64,000 nt of DNA from contig NZ_CP150900.1 of NCBI RefSeq assembly GCF_038050405.1, positions 2,232,001-2,296,000 of the forward strand. The letters run 5' to 3'. The notes under the pieces were generated by a model, which was given only the letters and a program-made list of their open reading frames with translations, made no database searches and was not told where the DNA came from. Below, piece by piece: positions 7,862 to 16,995 of the stretch. Within the stretch, counting starts at the first letter, position 1, and each line of letters begins with the position of its first letter. The stretch comes from Paraburkholderia sp. IMGN_8 (GTDB taxonomy: Bacteria > Pseudomonadota > Gammaproteobacteria > Burkholderiales > Burkholderiaceae). A program made the translations under genes and the position numbers.

Positions 7862-9073
7862 CTAGAAGGCGTTCTTTCGCCGCGATCCTCCGCCTATAGC
7901 AAGGGCAGCCAGAGTCAGCAGACAAAAACCTGCACCCGCGTAAAAGGTTACCGCGGCGCCCATGCTGTCCCAAAGTTCACCCGCGACCACGCTTGCAATC
8001 AGCACCGCCAGTCCGCTCATCAGATTGAAGAAGCCGAACGCCGTGCCCTTCAGGTCTGGCGGTGCTGCATGTGCGACCATCGTCGCGAGCAGGCCCTGGG
8101 TGAGCCCCATATGCAATCCCCATAGTGCGACGCCGAGCAACACGACCGGCCAGTGACTTCCGTGCGCAAGCACGACATCGGACGCAATGAGCACCACGAG
8201 GCCGATGGCCAGTAGTCTGGTATGGCTCATCGAGTCAGCCAGTTTGCCAAATGGATAGGCCGACAACGAGTACACAAGGTTCATTGCCACCATCACGAGT
8301 GGCACCAGCGCGACCGGTACGCCACCCTGCATCGCGCGCAGGACGAGGAATGCCTCGCTGAATCGCGCAAGCGTGAATACGGCACCGATGAACACCACCC
8401 ACCAGTAGGGGCGACTCAGCTTCTTCAGATTTTCGAGTTTCAGCGGGTTGACACGTTTCGCGCCCGGCTGGTGCACTGGCTCCTTGATGCCGAATATGAG
8501 TATCGCCACCGCGACAAGGCCCGGAATCACGGCGACCCAGAAAACCAGGCGAAAGTTGTTTGCCCAAAGCAGCATCAACCCAACAGCAAGCAACGGCCCG
8601 AGAAATGCGCCGACCGTGTCGAGCGACTGGCGCAGACCATACGCCGCGCCGCGCAGATGCGGGGGTGTAATATCAGCGACAAGGGCGTCGCGCGGCGCGC
8701 CCCTCACACCTTTCCCGATTCGGTCCGCGACGCGCGCAGTCAGCACGATTCCCGCCGTTGGCGCGAGAGCAAAGAGCGGTTTGCTCAACGCTCCCATCCC
8801 GTATCCGATAACCGCGAGCCATTTCCGGTTGCCAAGATAGTCGCTGAGGGCACCGGAAAATATCTTCACGATGGGCGTCGCCGCTTCCGCTATGCCTTCA
8901 ATCAGGCCCACCATCATGGCGCTCGCACCCAGGGTCGTGACGAGAAACATTGGAAGGAGGCTATGAATGATTTCCGATGAGATGTCCATGAACATGCTCA
9001 CGAAGCCGAGCATCCAGATACCCCGGGGAATCTGGCTGAGCGTGCCGGTGCGCGGCGTGGAACTGGTCTGCAT
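7862..9073 (-). CDS. MFS transporter (paralogue of the one at 42108-43313)
   Basis: A 403-residue major facilitator with about twelve hydrophobic segments. The MFS loop 2-3 motif appears as SGALSDYLGNRKWLAVIGYG, and DRIGKGVRGAPRDALVAD is a second conserved loop. The start is placed at ATG 9073, behind GGAGGCGAG; a longer frame upstream adds a basic, non-membrane extension that is unlikely to be translated. The substrate is not predictable. It is strongly similar along its whole length to the MFS protein at 42108-43313 (shared SSEIIHSLLP, IVKIFSG, LRQSLDTVGAFLGP, RFSEAFLVLRA). Confidence 0.88.
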   Translation of the reverse strand: MQTSSTPRTGTLSQIPRGIWMLGFVSMFMDISSEIIHSLLPMFLVTTLGASAMMVGLIEGIAEAATPIVKIFSGALSDYLGNRKWLAVIGYGMGALSKPLFALAPTAGIVLTARVADRIGKGVRGAPRDALVADITPPHLRGAAYGLRQSLDTVGAFLGPLLAVGLMLLWANNFRLVFWVAVIPGLVAVAILIFGIKEPVHQPGAKRVNPLKLENLKKLSRPYWWVVFIGAVFTLARFSEAFLVLRAMQGGVPVALVPLVMVAMNLVYSLSAYPFGKLADSMSHTRLLAIGLVVLIASDVVLAHGSHWPVVLLGVALWGLHMGLTQGLLATMVAHAAPPDLKGTAFGFFNLMSGLAVLIASVVAGELWDSMGAAVTFYAGAGFCLLTLAALAIGGGSRRKNAF

Positions 9074-9224
9074 TTTTTCTCGCCTCCGGGATGTCCGTTC
9101 AGCGGCGGTATCGTCGCACGCCGATGTAAAACCAGTATGAAGCAGTGCCAACGGCGGGGCGATATTCCACCGCGACCGGGGCCTTGAAGGCTGGCAGGAA
9201 CGCCGCGTAATGGGGGAGGCTGGT

Positions 9225-10109
9225 TCAATCTTCGATGGCGCGGCGCACGCTACCGCCGACAGCCGTCAGGTGCGACTCGGCATCTTCGACCGAGATGCCG
9301 AGCTTTAACGCGACGATGGCCACTTTGACCTGGAACCCGCAAGACTCCAGCGTCTGGCGCGCCTGGTCACTCGAAGCGCCCGTCACGCGCACGGTCAAAG
9401 CGAGTGAGCGACGGACCAGCTTGGCGTTGGTAGGCCGCAGGTCGACCATGAGGTTGCTGTATACCTTGTGCAGGCCGACCATCAACGCGCTGGAGAAACT
9501 GTTTAGCGCGATCTTCTGGGCGGTCCCGGCCTTGAGCCGCGTACTGCCAGAGATGATCTCCGGCCCCGTGTCCAATGTAACGCCGATCTCCGCCTCAACC
9601 ACGATCGCAGATTGCGGGTTATTCGCAAAGCCGATCGTGAGCGCACCGACTCGCCGCGCGGCGCGCAGCGCCCCGAGCACGTAGGGGGTACGCCCTGATG
9701 CCGCAATGGCGAGCACCACATCGTCTGGCGAAGGTCGCGTTGCCAGCAGGTCGGCCGCGCCTTGCTCGTCGTCGTCTTCGGCGCCCTCAATCGCCTCGGT
9801 GATGGCAGTGGCACCTCCCGCCAGCAAAGCAATCGCGCGCTCTCTTGGCCAGGAGAAGGTTGGGTATAGCTCGACCGAGTCGAGCAGCCCGAGGCGCCCT
9901 GAGGTGCCGGCGCCGACGTAGATCAGTCGGCCACCGGCCGTTATCCGAGGTGCCGCCGCACGTACCGCGTCGGTCAATTGGGTACGGCTGGCCCAAACGG
10001 CCTTCACCGCATTGATCTGGTCTTTAACAAAGGTATCGATCAGACGGTCGACGGGATAAAGATCGAGATTTGTATGAAGTGGATTCGGAGTTTCGGTATT
10101 GTTCAGCAT
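9225..10109 (-). CDS. murQ: N-acetylmuramic acid 6-phosphate etherase
   Basis: Cleaves the lactyl ether of MurNAc-6-phosphate to GlcNAc-6-phosphate and D-lactate in cytoplasmic cell-wall recycling. The 294-residue product is a SIS-domain protein: TAGGRLIYVGAGTSGRLGLLDSVE near residue 55, IEGAEDDDEQGA near 105, IAASGRTPYVLGAL near 135 and SGSTRLKAGTAQKIALNS near 190 are hallmark MurQ lines. The start is set at ATG 10109 (MLNNTETPNPLHTNLD), where the family begins. The same frame stays open upstream for 78 codons and carries part of a broken, unrelated gene, so an automated call would probably be too long. No murP or anmK neighbour is visible. Confidence 0.93.
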   Translation of the reverse strand: MLNNTETPNPLHTNLDLYPVDRLIDTFVKDQINAVKAVWASRTQLTDAVRAAAPRITAGGRLIYVGAGTSGRLGLLDSVELYPTFSWPRERAIALLAGGATAITEAIEGAEDDDEQGAADLLATRPSPDDVVLAIAASGRTPYVLGALRAARRVGALTIGFANNPQSAIVVEAEIGVTLDTGPEIISGSTRLKAGTAQKIALNSFSSALMVGLHKVYSNLMVDLRPTNAKLVRRSLALTVRVTGASSDQARQTLESCGFQVKVAIVALKLGISVEDAESHLTAVGGSVRRAIED

Positions 10110-10675
10110 GATGGCGTGACTATTGTGCGAAGGTCGGACCGCTCGAGAATGGACATAACTTCGTCGTCCAACTGCGACCGTGGCTGAGCGAAACGGCGCG
10201 CAAGCTGCATCGATGCGATCGTAGTACTCCTTGCTGTAGTCGAATTCGTACCGGGTGCGGCCATCGATGGTAGTGCGCGCCCGCGCGACATAACCTCGGG
10301 CATCGGCATAGCGCTTCCTGGAGGCCGGCAGGTCGAAGATCACCTCTGACCTTCCACCGGACCACGGCTCGCCTCGACAAAATAGCTGAACTCCCTCGCC
10401 ACAATGGGTACCGACTGCGTCTTGTGAAATTTCAGGTGAAGGCGCGAGCCCGTATCGACACCTGGGAAGATCACCGCCTTCAATTGGGCGTCCTCAAATG
10501 TCGCAGAACCAGCGGCGTGCGGCTCCTGGACATCAACGATCTGACCTGGCGCGACCGGATGCTTCACACCGTCTTTGTCGATCGTGGAGGGCGCGACGCT
10601 ACTGCGTGAAGCTGCGCTGGAGACGGTGGATGTGCCGACAATCGCCGCAGTGCTTGCAATGAGAAGGTAGTGCAT
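10103..10675 (-). pseudogene. DUF3857-type exported protein, frameshifted remnant
   Basis: Starts at ATG 10675 with a signal peptide (MHYLLIASTAAIVGTSTVSSAAS). VAPGQIVDVQEPHAAGSATFEDAQLKAVIFPGVDTGSRLHLKF and the following FSYFVE line resemble the N-terminal DUF3857 domain of transglutaminase-like proteins. Near 10370 the frame breaks; the continuation PWSGGRSEVIFDLPA, DARGYVARA and RTRYEFDYSKEYYDRIDA is in another frame. Near 10200 a third frame gives RRFAQPRSQLDDEVMSILERSDL and stops at 10103, overlapping the murQ start (ATGCTGA). The transglutaminase core is absent. It could be a decayed gene or one with sequencing errors; the last segment may be unrelated. Confidence 0.6.
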
Positions 10676-10953
10676 GGGGTTGTCGCGATTGGCAAGGGTA
10701 AGTCGTCTTCAACACATTCCACATTATGAAAGCGGGCGGGTGTTGTCAAGGGTGCCGGTGCAAGGCACAGATCTATGAAGATAAGTTGAATGTTTTCAAT
10801 GATTCATACGCTCCGGTGTAAGCTATGCAAAACGCAAAAATCCGCTCCGCCCCAGCCGCCGTCAAGGCGACAGAACGGCTAAACCTTGCATCCAGACAGC
10901 TGTCGGTTAAATGGAAAGTTATATTTAAGCCACCTTCTCGCGATGGAGACATT

Positions 10954-11748
10954 GTGATTCGACATGGCCTTGGCGGTTTGCTGCTTGCGCTAAGCTGTCT
11001 TGGCAGCGCGATGGCGGCCGGTCCCGACTGTTCGCGTTCATTTACGCTCGCGTTGCACGATCACGGCCTGCTTTATTCGGTCGACACCGACACCGGAATC
11101 GATAAGGATTTCGCCAACGAACTGATCCGCCGCAGCGGCTGCCAGATCAGGATCAGCCTCATGTCGCGCGCCCGGATCTGGAAACTGATCGAATCCGGCG
11201 CACTCGATTTCAGCCTGTCCGGCATTGCCAACGATGAGCGCAATCAGTATGCGGATTTCGCCTGGTATTTCAGCAACAAATATTATTTGCTGGTGCGCAA
11301 GGATGCCGGCATCCATCAGCTGGCCGATTTCGAGCACAACGACCAATTTCAGCTCGGTGTCATCCGCAGCTTCCGTTACAGCAACTCGGCCAACCGGCTG
11401 GTGGACAAGCTGTCGGCTGAAAACCGCGTCAGTCAGGCTGGCGGTCTGGATCCGCTGTATCAGGCGCTGATCCTCCGGAGCATCCAGGGCATGATCATCG
11501 AACCCTTCGACTACCCCGCGCTCGACGAAAAGAAAATCCGCGACGTGACCACCATCGTCGAGTTCAACGACCCCGCCATACCGCACGGCCTCATCATGTC
11601 GAAGAGGGCACTGTCGCCGGCCGAGCGGGAAAAGTGGCGCGCCCTGGTGAATGAATTGCGAGCGGACGGCACCGTCCGGCGGATCTTCGAGAAGTATTTC
11701 AAACCCGACCTCGCCGATTCGATGGTCGATTTCCAGACGCCACCGTGA
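10954..11748 (+). CDS. Periplasmic solute-binding protein (bacterial extracellular family 3)
   Basis: A 264-residue exported binding protein. GTG at 10954 behind GGAG is preferred because it places a signal peptide at the N-terminus (VIRHGLGGLLLALSCLGSAMAAG); an upstream ATG at 10825 would bury it behind 43 basic residues. Features of the type 3 binding fold: GIDKDFANELIRRSGCQIRI, ALDFSLSGIANDERNQYADFAWYF and the closing helix VRRIFEKYFKP. No ABC permease or ATPase gene is near. Its stop overlaps the start of the GGDEF-EAL gene by four bases (GTGA), so it probably feeds a ligand signal to that sensor instead of a transporter. Confidence 0.85.
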   Translation: MIRHGLGGLLLALSCLGSAMAAGPDCSRSFTLALHDHGLLYSVDTDTGIDKDFANELIRRSGCQIRISLMSRARIWKLIESGALDFSLSGIANDERNQYADFAWYFSNKYYLLVRKDAGIHQLADFEHNDQFQLGVIRSFRYSNSANRLVDKLSAENRVSQAGGLDPLYQALILRSIQGMIIEPFDYPALDEKKIRDVTTIVEFNDPAIPHGLIMSKRALSPAEREKWRALVNELRADGTVRRIFEKYFKPDLADSMVDFQTPP

Positions 11749-14700
11749 GCTGGGCGCGCCTTGTCCTGCTCCCGTTACTGGTCCTGTCCGCTGCGTTAGG
11801 TGTTACATGGATACTTTGGGACCACGAACGGCAAGCCGCCCATCATGAACTGCTCACGCAGTTCGACTTCTCACTGGGCGACGCTGTTAGCCGGATCGAA
11901 CAGCGTATGGGCACCTATGAACTCTTGCTGCGCGGCGTGCAGAGTCTGTTCGCCGCCACCGGCGAGATCGACCGTGACCAGTTCCGGAACTACGTCGGCA
12001 CGCTCAAACTCGACGCCAACTTCTCCGGCATCCAGACCATAGGCATTGTCAAATGGGTACCGGCAACGCAGAAGGACGTTCATGTAGCCGCTATGCGCCG
12101 GCAGGGCTTGACCGGCTACACCATTGAGCCCAAGGGTTCGCGCGAAAACTATGCGCCCGTCATCCAGCGCGAACCGTCTATCGGCCTCAATCGCACGTCG
12201 CCTGGCTTCGATGCGTGGGCTGACCCTGTGCGGCGGCGCGCGATGGAGCAGGCGCGCGATTCCGGAATGGCAACCATTTCCGGGAAGATCCGCCTGGCCG
12301 TAGATTCTGAAGCCAGTGCTCTTCCCGGTTTCATCATGTATCTGCCGATCTATGCGCGAGGGCAGTCACAGGACAGCGTTGCCCAGCGCCGGGCGCACCT
12401 GGTCGGCTGGGTCTATGCCTCGTTCCGCATGCATGACGTCGTCGCCAGTCTGTACGGCGAGCAGCCGCCCGGTCTCACAATCGCTATCTACGACGGCGTC
12501 GAACCGTCCATCGCAACTCTTCTGCACAGGACTCCTGAAGCAGGCGGGCAGCATCTGGCTTCCGTCATTTCGGCCAATGAATATCTGGTCGTCGGCGGAC
12601 ACGACTGGACACTTTCGATGATTGCCCAGGACGATTTCAAATCCCGTTTCGGCCGTAACGCGGCAATGCTGATCGCCAGCACCGGCGCGGGCCTTAGCCT
12701 GTTGCTTGCGCTGCTCACCTGGCTGATGATGACCGGTCGCGGCCGCGCGATGCGACTCGCTTCCGCGATGACGCAGGAATTGCGCGAAAACGAGGAGAAG
12801 TTCCGCGCGATTGCCGACTGCACGGTCAACTGGGAGGTCTGGTGGGGGCCGGACGGCAAGCCACGCTGGATCAACCCATCCGTGCAGGAATACACGGGCT
12901 ATACAGTCGACGAGTGCATGGCCATGCCCGACTTCGCGGGCGCGCTGATCTATCCGGAGGATCTCCCCCGCGTCGCCCCTGAGTTTCTGAAAGGGCTTCA
13001 GGGCTTTCGCGGCGATGAACTCGAGTTTCGTTGTGTTCGCAAGGATGGCTCGCTGGTCTGGCTTTCCGTGTCGTGGGTTCCAATCAGCGACGCCAAAGGC
13101 GATTTCATCGGTTTTCGTACGAGCGGACGCGACATTACCGAGCGCAAACAGGTCGAGACCGAACTTCGAATCGCGGCTGTCGCCTTCGACTCGCTGGAGC
13201 CGATGATGATCACCGATGCCAGTGCCAAAATTCTGCGTGTGAACTCGGCTTTCACCGAATGCACTGGCTATACCGCCGAAGAAATCGTGGGCCAGACACC
13301 GCGAGTGCTTCAATCAGGCCGTCACGACGCAGCTTTTTTCCACGAGATGTGGGAAGCGATCCACCGTGCCGGCGGATGGCAAGGGGAAATCTGGGATCGC
13401 CGCAAGAACGGCGATGTTTATCCCAAATGGCTCACGATTTCCGCAGTGATGGGAGAGGACGGGATCGTCAGTCACTATGTCGGCACGCATCACGACATTA
13501 CCGAACGCAAGATCGCGGAAGAAAGAATCAAGGAGTTGGCCTTCTTCGATGCACTGACCCGTTTGCCCAACCGCACGCTGCTGCTGGACCGTCTGAAACA
13601 GGCGATCACCGCCAGCGCTCGAAGTGAAGCGTGCGGCGCGTTGCTGTTCATCGACCTGGATCACTTCAAGACGCTGAACGATACCCAGGGCCACGACAAA
13701 GGCGATCTGCTACTGCAGCAAGTGGCGCAACGTCTGGCTGCCAGCGTACTCGAGAGTGACACGGTGGCGAGGGTGGGGGGCGACGAGTTCGTGGTGGTGC
13801 TGGGGAGCTTGCACGAAAACCGCCAGGAGGCGGCCAGTCAGACTGAGGCGTTGGGTGAAAAAATTCTCGCTGTTCTTGGCACTCCGTATCAACTTGGCGA
13901 CATTGAATACCGCAGCACTGCGAGCATCGGTGCCACGGTTTTCAGCGGACATCAGGCTTCCATGGACGAACTTCTGAAGCAGGCCGACCTCGCGATGTAC
14001 AAGTCCAAAGAGAAAGGACGCAATGCCGTGTGCTTCTTCGACCCGGACATGCAGACCGTCGTGATTGAGCGGGCTGCGCTTGAGGCGGGTCTGCGCAACG
14101 CAATCGAGGAAAATCAGTTCCTGCTTCATTACCAGGCGCAGATCGACGGCGCCCGCGTCACGGGCGTCGAAGCGCTGGTGCGTTGGCAACATCCTCAGCG
14201 CGGTATCGTGCCTCCTGCCGATTTCATTCCGCTGGCTGAAGAAACCGGACTGATTCTTGCGTTAGGAAGCTGGGTCCTGGAAGCTGCCTGCACGCAACTG
14301 ACGCTATGGGCGACGCGGCCGGACATGGCACATCTCACCATTGCGGTCAATGTCAGCATCCAGCAATTCCGCGAACCTGACTTCGTGGACAAGGTGTTGA
14401 CCATCATTTGTCGAACAGGCGCGAGGGCAGACAGGTTAAAGCTGGAACTGACGGAAAGCGTGCTGGTGGACAATGTGCAGGACATCATTCAGAAGATGGG
14501 TGCGCTCAAGGCGAGAGGCGTCGTCTTTGCACTGGACGATTTCGGTATCGGATATTCGTCGCTTTCCTATTTGAAGCGTCTGCCTTTGGACCAGTTGAAA
14601 ATCGACCGGTCATTCGTGCGTGATGTCCTGGTCGATCCCAACGACGCCGTGATTGCCAGGGCCATCGTGGCGCTTGCGCAGAGCCTCGGCTTGGGGGTCC

Positions 14701-14855
14701 TCGCCGAGGGGGTGGAAACCGAGGCTCAGCGGGACTTCCTCGCTGCTGCGGGATGTCATGCCTATCAGGGTTACTATTTCTGCCGCCCGCTTCCCATTGA
14801 GGGCTTCGAAACGTTTTTGAACATGCGCGAGTCGCGCTTGTGCGTATCCGAGTGA
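11745..14855 (+). CDS. CHASE-PAS-PAS-GGDEF-EAL membrane sensor for cyclic di-GMP
   Basis: A 1036-residue inner-membrane signalling protein. TM1 is at about residues 5-25, a periplasmic CHASE domain at about 45-290 (YTIEPKGSRENYAPVIQREP), TM2 at about 308-332, and two PAS domains with PAC tails at about 345-600, each ending in a GRDITERK or HHDITERK motif. GGDEF (VARVGGDEF, near 680) follows, then EAL (EALVRW, near 809). Both enzyme motifs look intact, so diguanylate cyclase and phosphodiesterase activities are possible. EAL metal residues are supported by ELTESVLVDN, DDFGIGYSSLSYL and KIDRSFV. Start is GTG, coupled to the preceding binding protein. Confidence 0.93.
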   Translation: MSWARLVLLPLLVLSAALGVTWILWDHERQAAHHELLTQFDFSLGDAVSRIEQRMGTYELLLRGVQSLFAATGEIDRDQFRNYVGTLKLDANFSGIQTIGIVKWVPATQKDVHVAAMRRQGLTGYTIEPKGSRENYAPVIQREPSIGLNRTSPGFDAWADPVRRRAMEQARDSGMATISGKIRLAVDSEASALPGFIMYLPIYARGQSQDSVAQRRAHLVGWVYASFRMHDVVASLYGEQPPGLTIAIYDGVEPSIATLLHRTPEAGGQHLASVISANEYLVVGGHDWTLSMIAQDDFKSRFGRNAAMLIASTGAGLSLLLALLTWLMMTGRGRAMRLASAMTQELRENEEKFRAIADCTVNWEVWWGPDGKPRWINPSVQEYTGYTVDECMAMPDFAGALIYPEDLPRVAPEFLKGLQGFRGDELEFRCVRKDGSLVWLSVSWVPISDAKGDFIGFRTSGRDITERKQVETELRIAAVAFDSLEPMMITDASAKILRVNSAFTECTGYTAEEIVGQTPRVLQSGRHDAAFFHEMWEAIHRAGGWQGEIWDRRKNGDVYPKWLTISAVMGEDGIVSHYVGTHHDITERKIAEERIKELAFFDALTRLPNRTLLLDRLKQAITASARSEACGALLFIDLDHFKTLNDTQGHDKGDLLLQQVAQRLAASVLESDTVARVGGDEFVVVLGSLHENRQEAASQTEALGEKILAVLGTPYQLGDIEYRSTASIGATVFSGHQASMDELLKQADLAMYKSKEKGRNAVCFFDPDMQTVVIERAALEAGLRNAIEENQFLLHYQAQIDGARVTGVEALVRWQHPQRGIVPPADFIPLAEETGLILALGSWVLEAACTQLTLWATRPDMAHLTIAVNVSIQQFREPDFVDKVLTIICRTGARADRLKLELTESVLVDNVQDIIQKMGALKARGVVFALDDFGIGYSSLSYLKRLPLDQLKIDRSFVRDVLVDPNDAVIARAIVALAQSLGLGVLAEGVETEAQRDFLAAAGCHAYQGYYFCRPLPIEGFETFLNMRESRLCVSE

Positions 14856-14875
14856 TCACAAAACAAGTGGGACTG

Positions 14876-14942
14876 AATCGACTACATGCGGCCGGTCGAG
14901 GGAATGGTGGGCTACAACGTACAGGTGGCGGTAGATGCCAAA
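14876..14942 (+). pseudogene. IS1182-type transposase scrap
   Basis: Bases here read RPVEGMVGYNVQVAVDAK, matching the GxVGYNVQTAVDAKH line in the DDE core of IS1182-type transposases. Nothing else of the gene is present on either side. It is a tiny relic 20 bases after the EAL gene. Confidence 0.5.
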
Positions 14943-15045
14943 CTATTGTCGAATAGATTAGGGCCTCCCGAACTCAGCGCTCGCGGGCCCGAATGGAGAA
15001 AACCGTGTGCCAGGGCCGGGACGTGACCAGTGCACACGGCCCTGG

Positions 15046-16590
15046 TCAATGATCGGAGGCTGCGATGACGCCCGAGCGTTCATCGAGCAGCAGACGGCCT
15101 GCGCGCGGACCACCATCAAAATCGAAGAACCCATTCAGCGACCCGGCGACCGCATCGGCTGAACCATTGCCAATGCGCTGCACCCCCCAGTTGTCTTCGA
15201 TAAAGCGAATGATGGAGGACTGATCGGTCACCTGGTGGTCGATGTAGTTTGTCTTCGCCCAAGGCGATATCACCAGCAGCGGCAGTCGCGGGCCGTAGCC
15301 GCAGCGCCCGTTTTGCGCGCCGCCTGCCGGATCGTTCGCCCCGGGTTGGCCGCAGCTCCCCGGAGCCAGCAATTGATCATCAACGGTGTTGGACTGGTAG
15401 ACGACCGGTCCCATCACATGGTCGTACCATCCATCGGAATCATCGTAGGCAATCACGATCGCGGTCTCACGCCACTCCGGTGAGCGCATGACATCGTTGA
15501 TCACGCTCACGACAAACGTCTGCTCGTCCAGCGGATCGGAATATCCGGCGTGTCCATCCTGAAACGCTCGCGCTTTCAGGAAGCTCACCGCTGGCAGATT
15601 GTGACTCGCGAGCGCGATGTGAAAGCGGCCCAAGTCGTACTGATGGTTGGCCTGGTCAGTTTTGCCGATCGCCGCATCCGAACCCGGCGGCAAGTGGCGC
15701 GCGTTCTGCGTGCTCTTCCAGTACTGAAAGAACGCGTGATGCGGTATGTAGTCGGCGCCCGCGCTACTGCCCGACACATTGTTATGGGCCAGCTTGCAGT
15801 CGTCAAAGCCGCCCATGAATGCGCCCCAGGTGATGCCTGAGGCGTTCAACCGGTCGCCAATGTTTTCACCTGACATGGTGATCTGGGTGCGCGCAGGATT
15901 GGAGCACATGTCGCCCGCCGGGTCCGGATCGCCGATTACCGCGCCACTGTTGGCCCCGTTGGCAATATTGCCGGTCGCCGAAAGGCCGTTGGTGATCGTT
16001 CCCATGTAGGTCGTGCCGGCGACAAGGTTCAGAAGACCGGGCGTTGATGGACCGAAGCTCGTTCCGAACGAGTTGTCACTCATCGCATAGTGCTGGGCGT
16101 AATTCCACAGCGCGGTCACAGTGTTGCCATCGTAGTAGCCGAGCGTGCTGTTCGATCCGATGTTGGTATCTTTGCAACTGTGCGCAAGGAAGCGGTCCAT
16201 GAGTCCGCCGTGAAACGCGTACTGTTCGTCTCCGTAACCGTGATCCTGATCGCATGTCACAGGCACGCTGCGATCAATGCGAAACGGATTTGCTCCGTTG
16301 GGGTTGTGGGTAAGCAAACCCGCACTCAACAGCGTGTTGGCCCTGGGGGTATCGTTCCCTGGTTTATAGAAGAAGCGCGAGCCGTCCTTATTTGGTTGGG
16401 CGTGCGGATAGGTGCCGAAGTAATGATCGAAGGAGACGTTCTCCTGAAAGATCACAACGATGTGTTTGATCGGGGTCCTGGTGGGAAATTCATCGTCCGA
16501 TCGGGCGGGTGTCGAGACCATCAGTCCCGCGCTCACCATGGCCGCCAGTGTTCTGGCCGGCGTAAGCCAATGAGGTTTCAGTGTTTCCAT
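15046..16590 (-). CDS. Secreted acid phosphatase / phospholipase C-type phosphoesterase
   Basis: A 514-residue exported enzyme of the phosphoesterase family that includes bacterial phospholipase C and AcpA-type acid phosphatases. Signal peptide at residues 1-31 (AAMVSAGLMVSTPARS). The opening motif IKHIVVIFQENVSFDHYFGTYP near 41 carries the E-N and nucleophile region; NSFGTSFGPSTPGLLNLVAG is a second conserved block; AYDDSDGWYDHVMGP near 390 supplies metal ligands; GYGPRLPLLVISPWAK is the last conserved line. AAAGGAGG precedes the ATG. A PhoB-box-like direct repeat lies about 120 bases upstream, so phosphate-starvation control is likely. Substrate (phospholipid or phosphomonoester) is undetermined. 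Confidence 0.88.
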   Translation of the reverse strand: METLKPHWLTPARTLAAMVSAGLMVSTPARSDDEFPTRTPIKHIVVIFQENVSFDHYFGTYPHAQPNKDGSRFFYKPGNDTPRANTLLSAGLLTHNPNGANPFRIDRSVPVTCDQDHGYGDEQYAFHGGLMDRFLAHSCKDTNIGSNSTLGYYDGNTVTALWNYAQHYAMSDNSFGTSFGPSTPGLLNLVAGTTYMGTITNGLSATGNIANGANSGAVIGDPDPAGDMCSNPARTQITMSGENIGDRLNASGITWGAFMGGFDDCKLAHNNVSGSSAGADYIPHHAFFQYWKSTQNARHLPPGSDAAIGKTDQANHQYDLGRFHIALASHNLPAVSFLKARAFQDGHAGYSDPLDEQTFVVSVINDVMRSPEWRETAIVIAYDDSDGWYDHVMGPVVYQSNTVDDQLLAPGSCGQPGANDPAGGAQNGRCGYGPRLPLLVISPWAKTNYIDHQVTDQSSIIRFIEDNWGVQRIGNGSADAVAGSLNGFFDFDGGPRAGRLLLDERSGVIAASDH

Positions 16591-16995
16591 GTGCGGCCTC
16601 CTTTAGATCTATTGGTAATCACAATGGGATGCTTCGGGCAAACACCTGGTCGAGGCTGTCGGGATGAGGCGCTCGGATCAGGGCTGGACTCAGCGTAGGC
16701 AGCCGGTATGACACCTGGGTGACAGGCGCTCTAAGGTTGAGACCATTTCCTGTCACCAGGAGGGCGGGTATGGATACGTTAGTCGTACGACGGTATTCAT
16801 CAGATTCATCCAATCGCCACAGCCGGGACACATGATCGTCCCGCCATCGTCATGTTCAGCCGTTATCTTCCGGTAGGTCTTGTAATTTTCGGTGATGAAT
16901 AACCCATGGTTCACCAGCACGTCGCGCTGCGGCCATAGACCACCTCACCGTCTCGTGCCCCCCAAATACCGTCCGGTTTTCTGCGAGGAACAATC
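16591..16995. other. Divergent promoter region between two phosphoesterase genes
   Basis: 405 bases without a gene. It contains the PhoB-box-like repeat at 16708-16725 and a further lone CTGTCAC at 16750-16756 reading rightward. The rightward gene has GAGGAACAATC before its start. Confidence 0.5.
16708..16725 (-). promoter_or_regulatory. PhoB-box-like direct repeat
   Basis: On the minus strand, CTGTCAC, four bases, then GTGTCAT: two 7-bp half-sites close to CTGTCAT at the 11-bp period typical of PhoB boxes. It points at the phosphatase gene at 16590 and lies 118 bases upstream of its start. Thirteen of fourteen bases, or nearly so, agree with the consensus halves depending on the consensus used; binding is inferred. 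Confidence 0.45.

Noticed and set aside
10825-10953. Upstream ATG for the solute-binding protein
   Set aside because: It would put 43 basic residues before the signal peptide; GTG 10954 has a GGAG site and gives a normal export signal.
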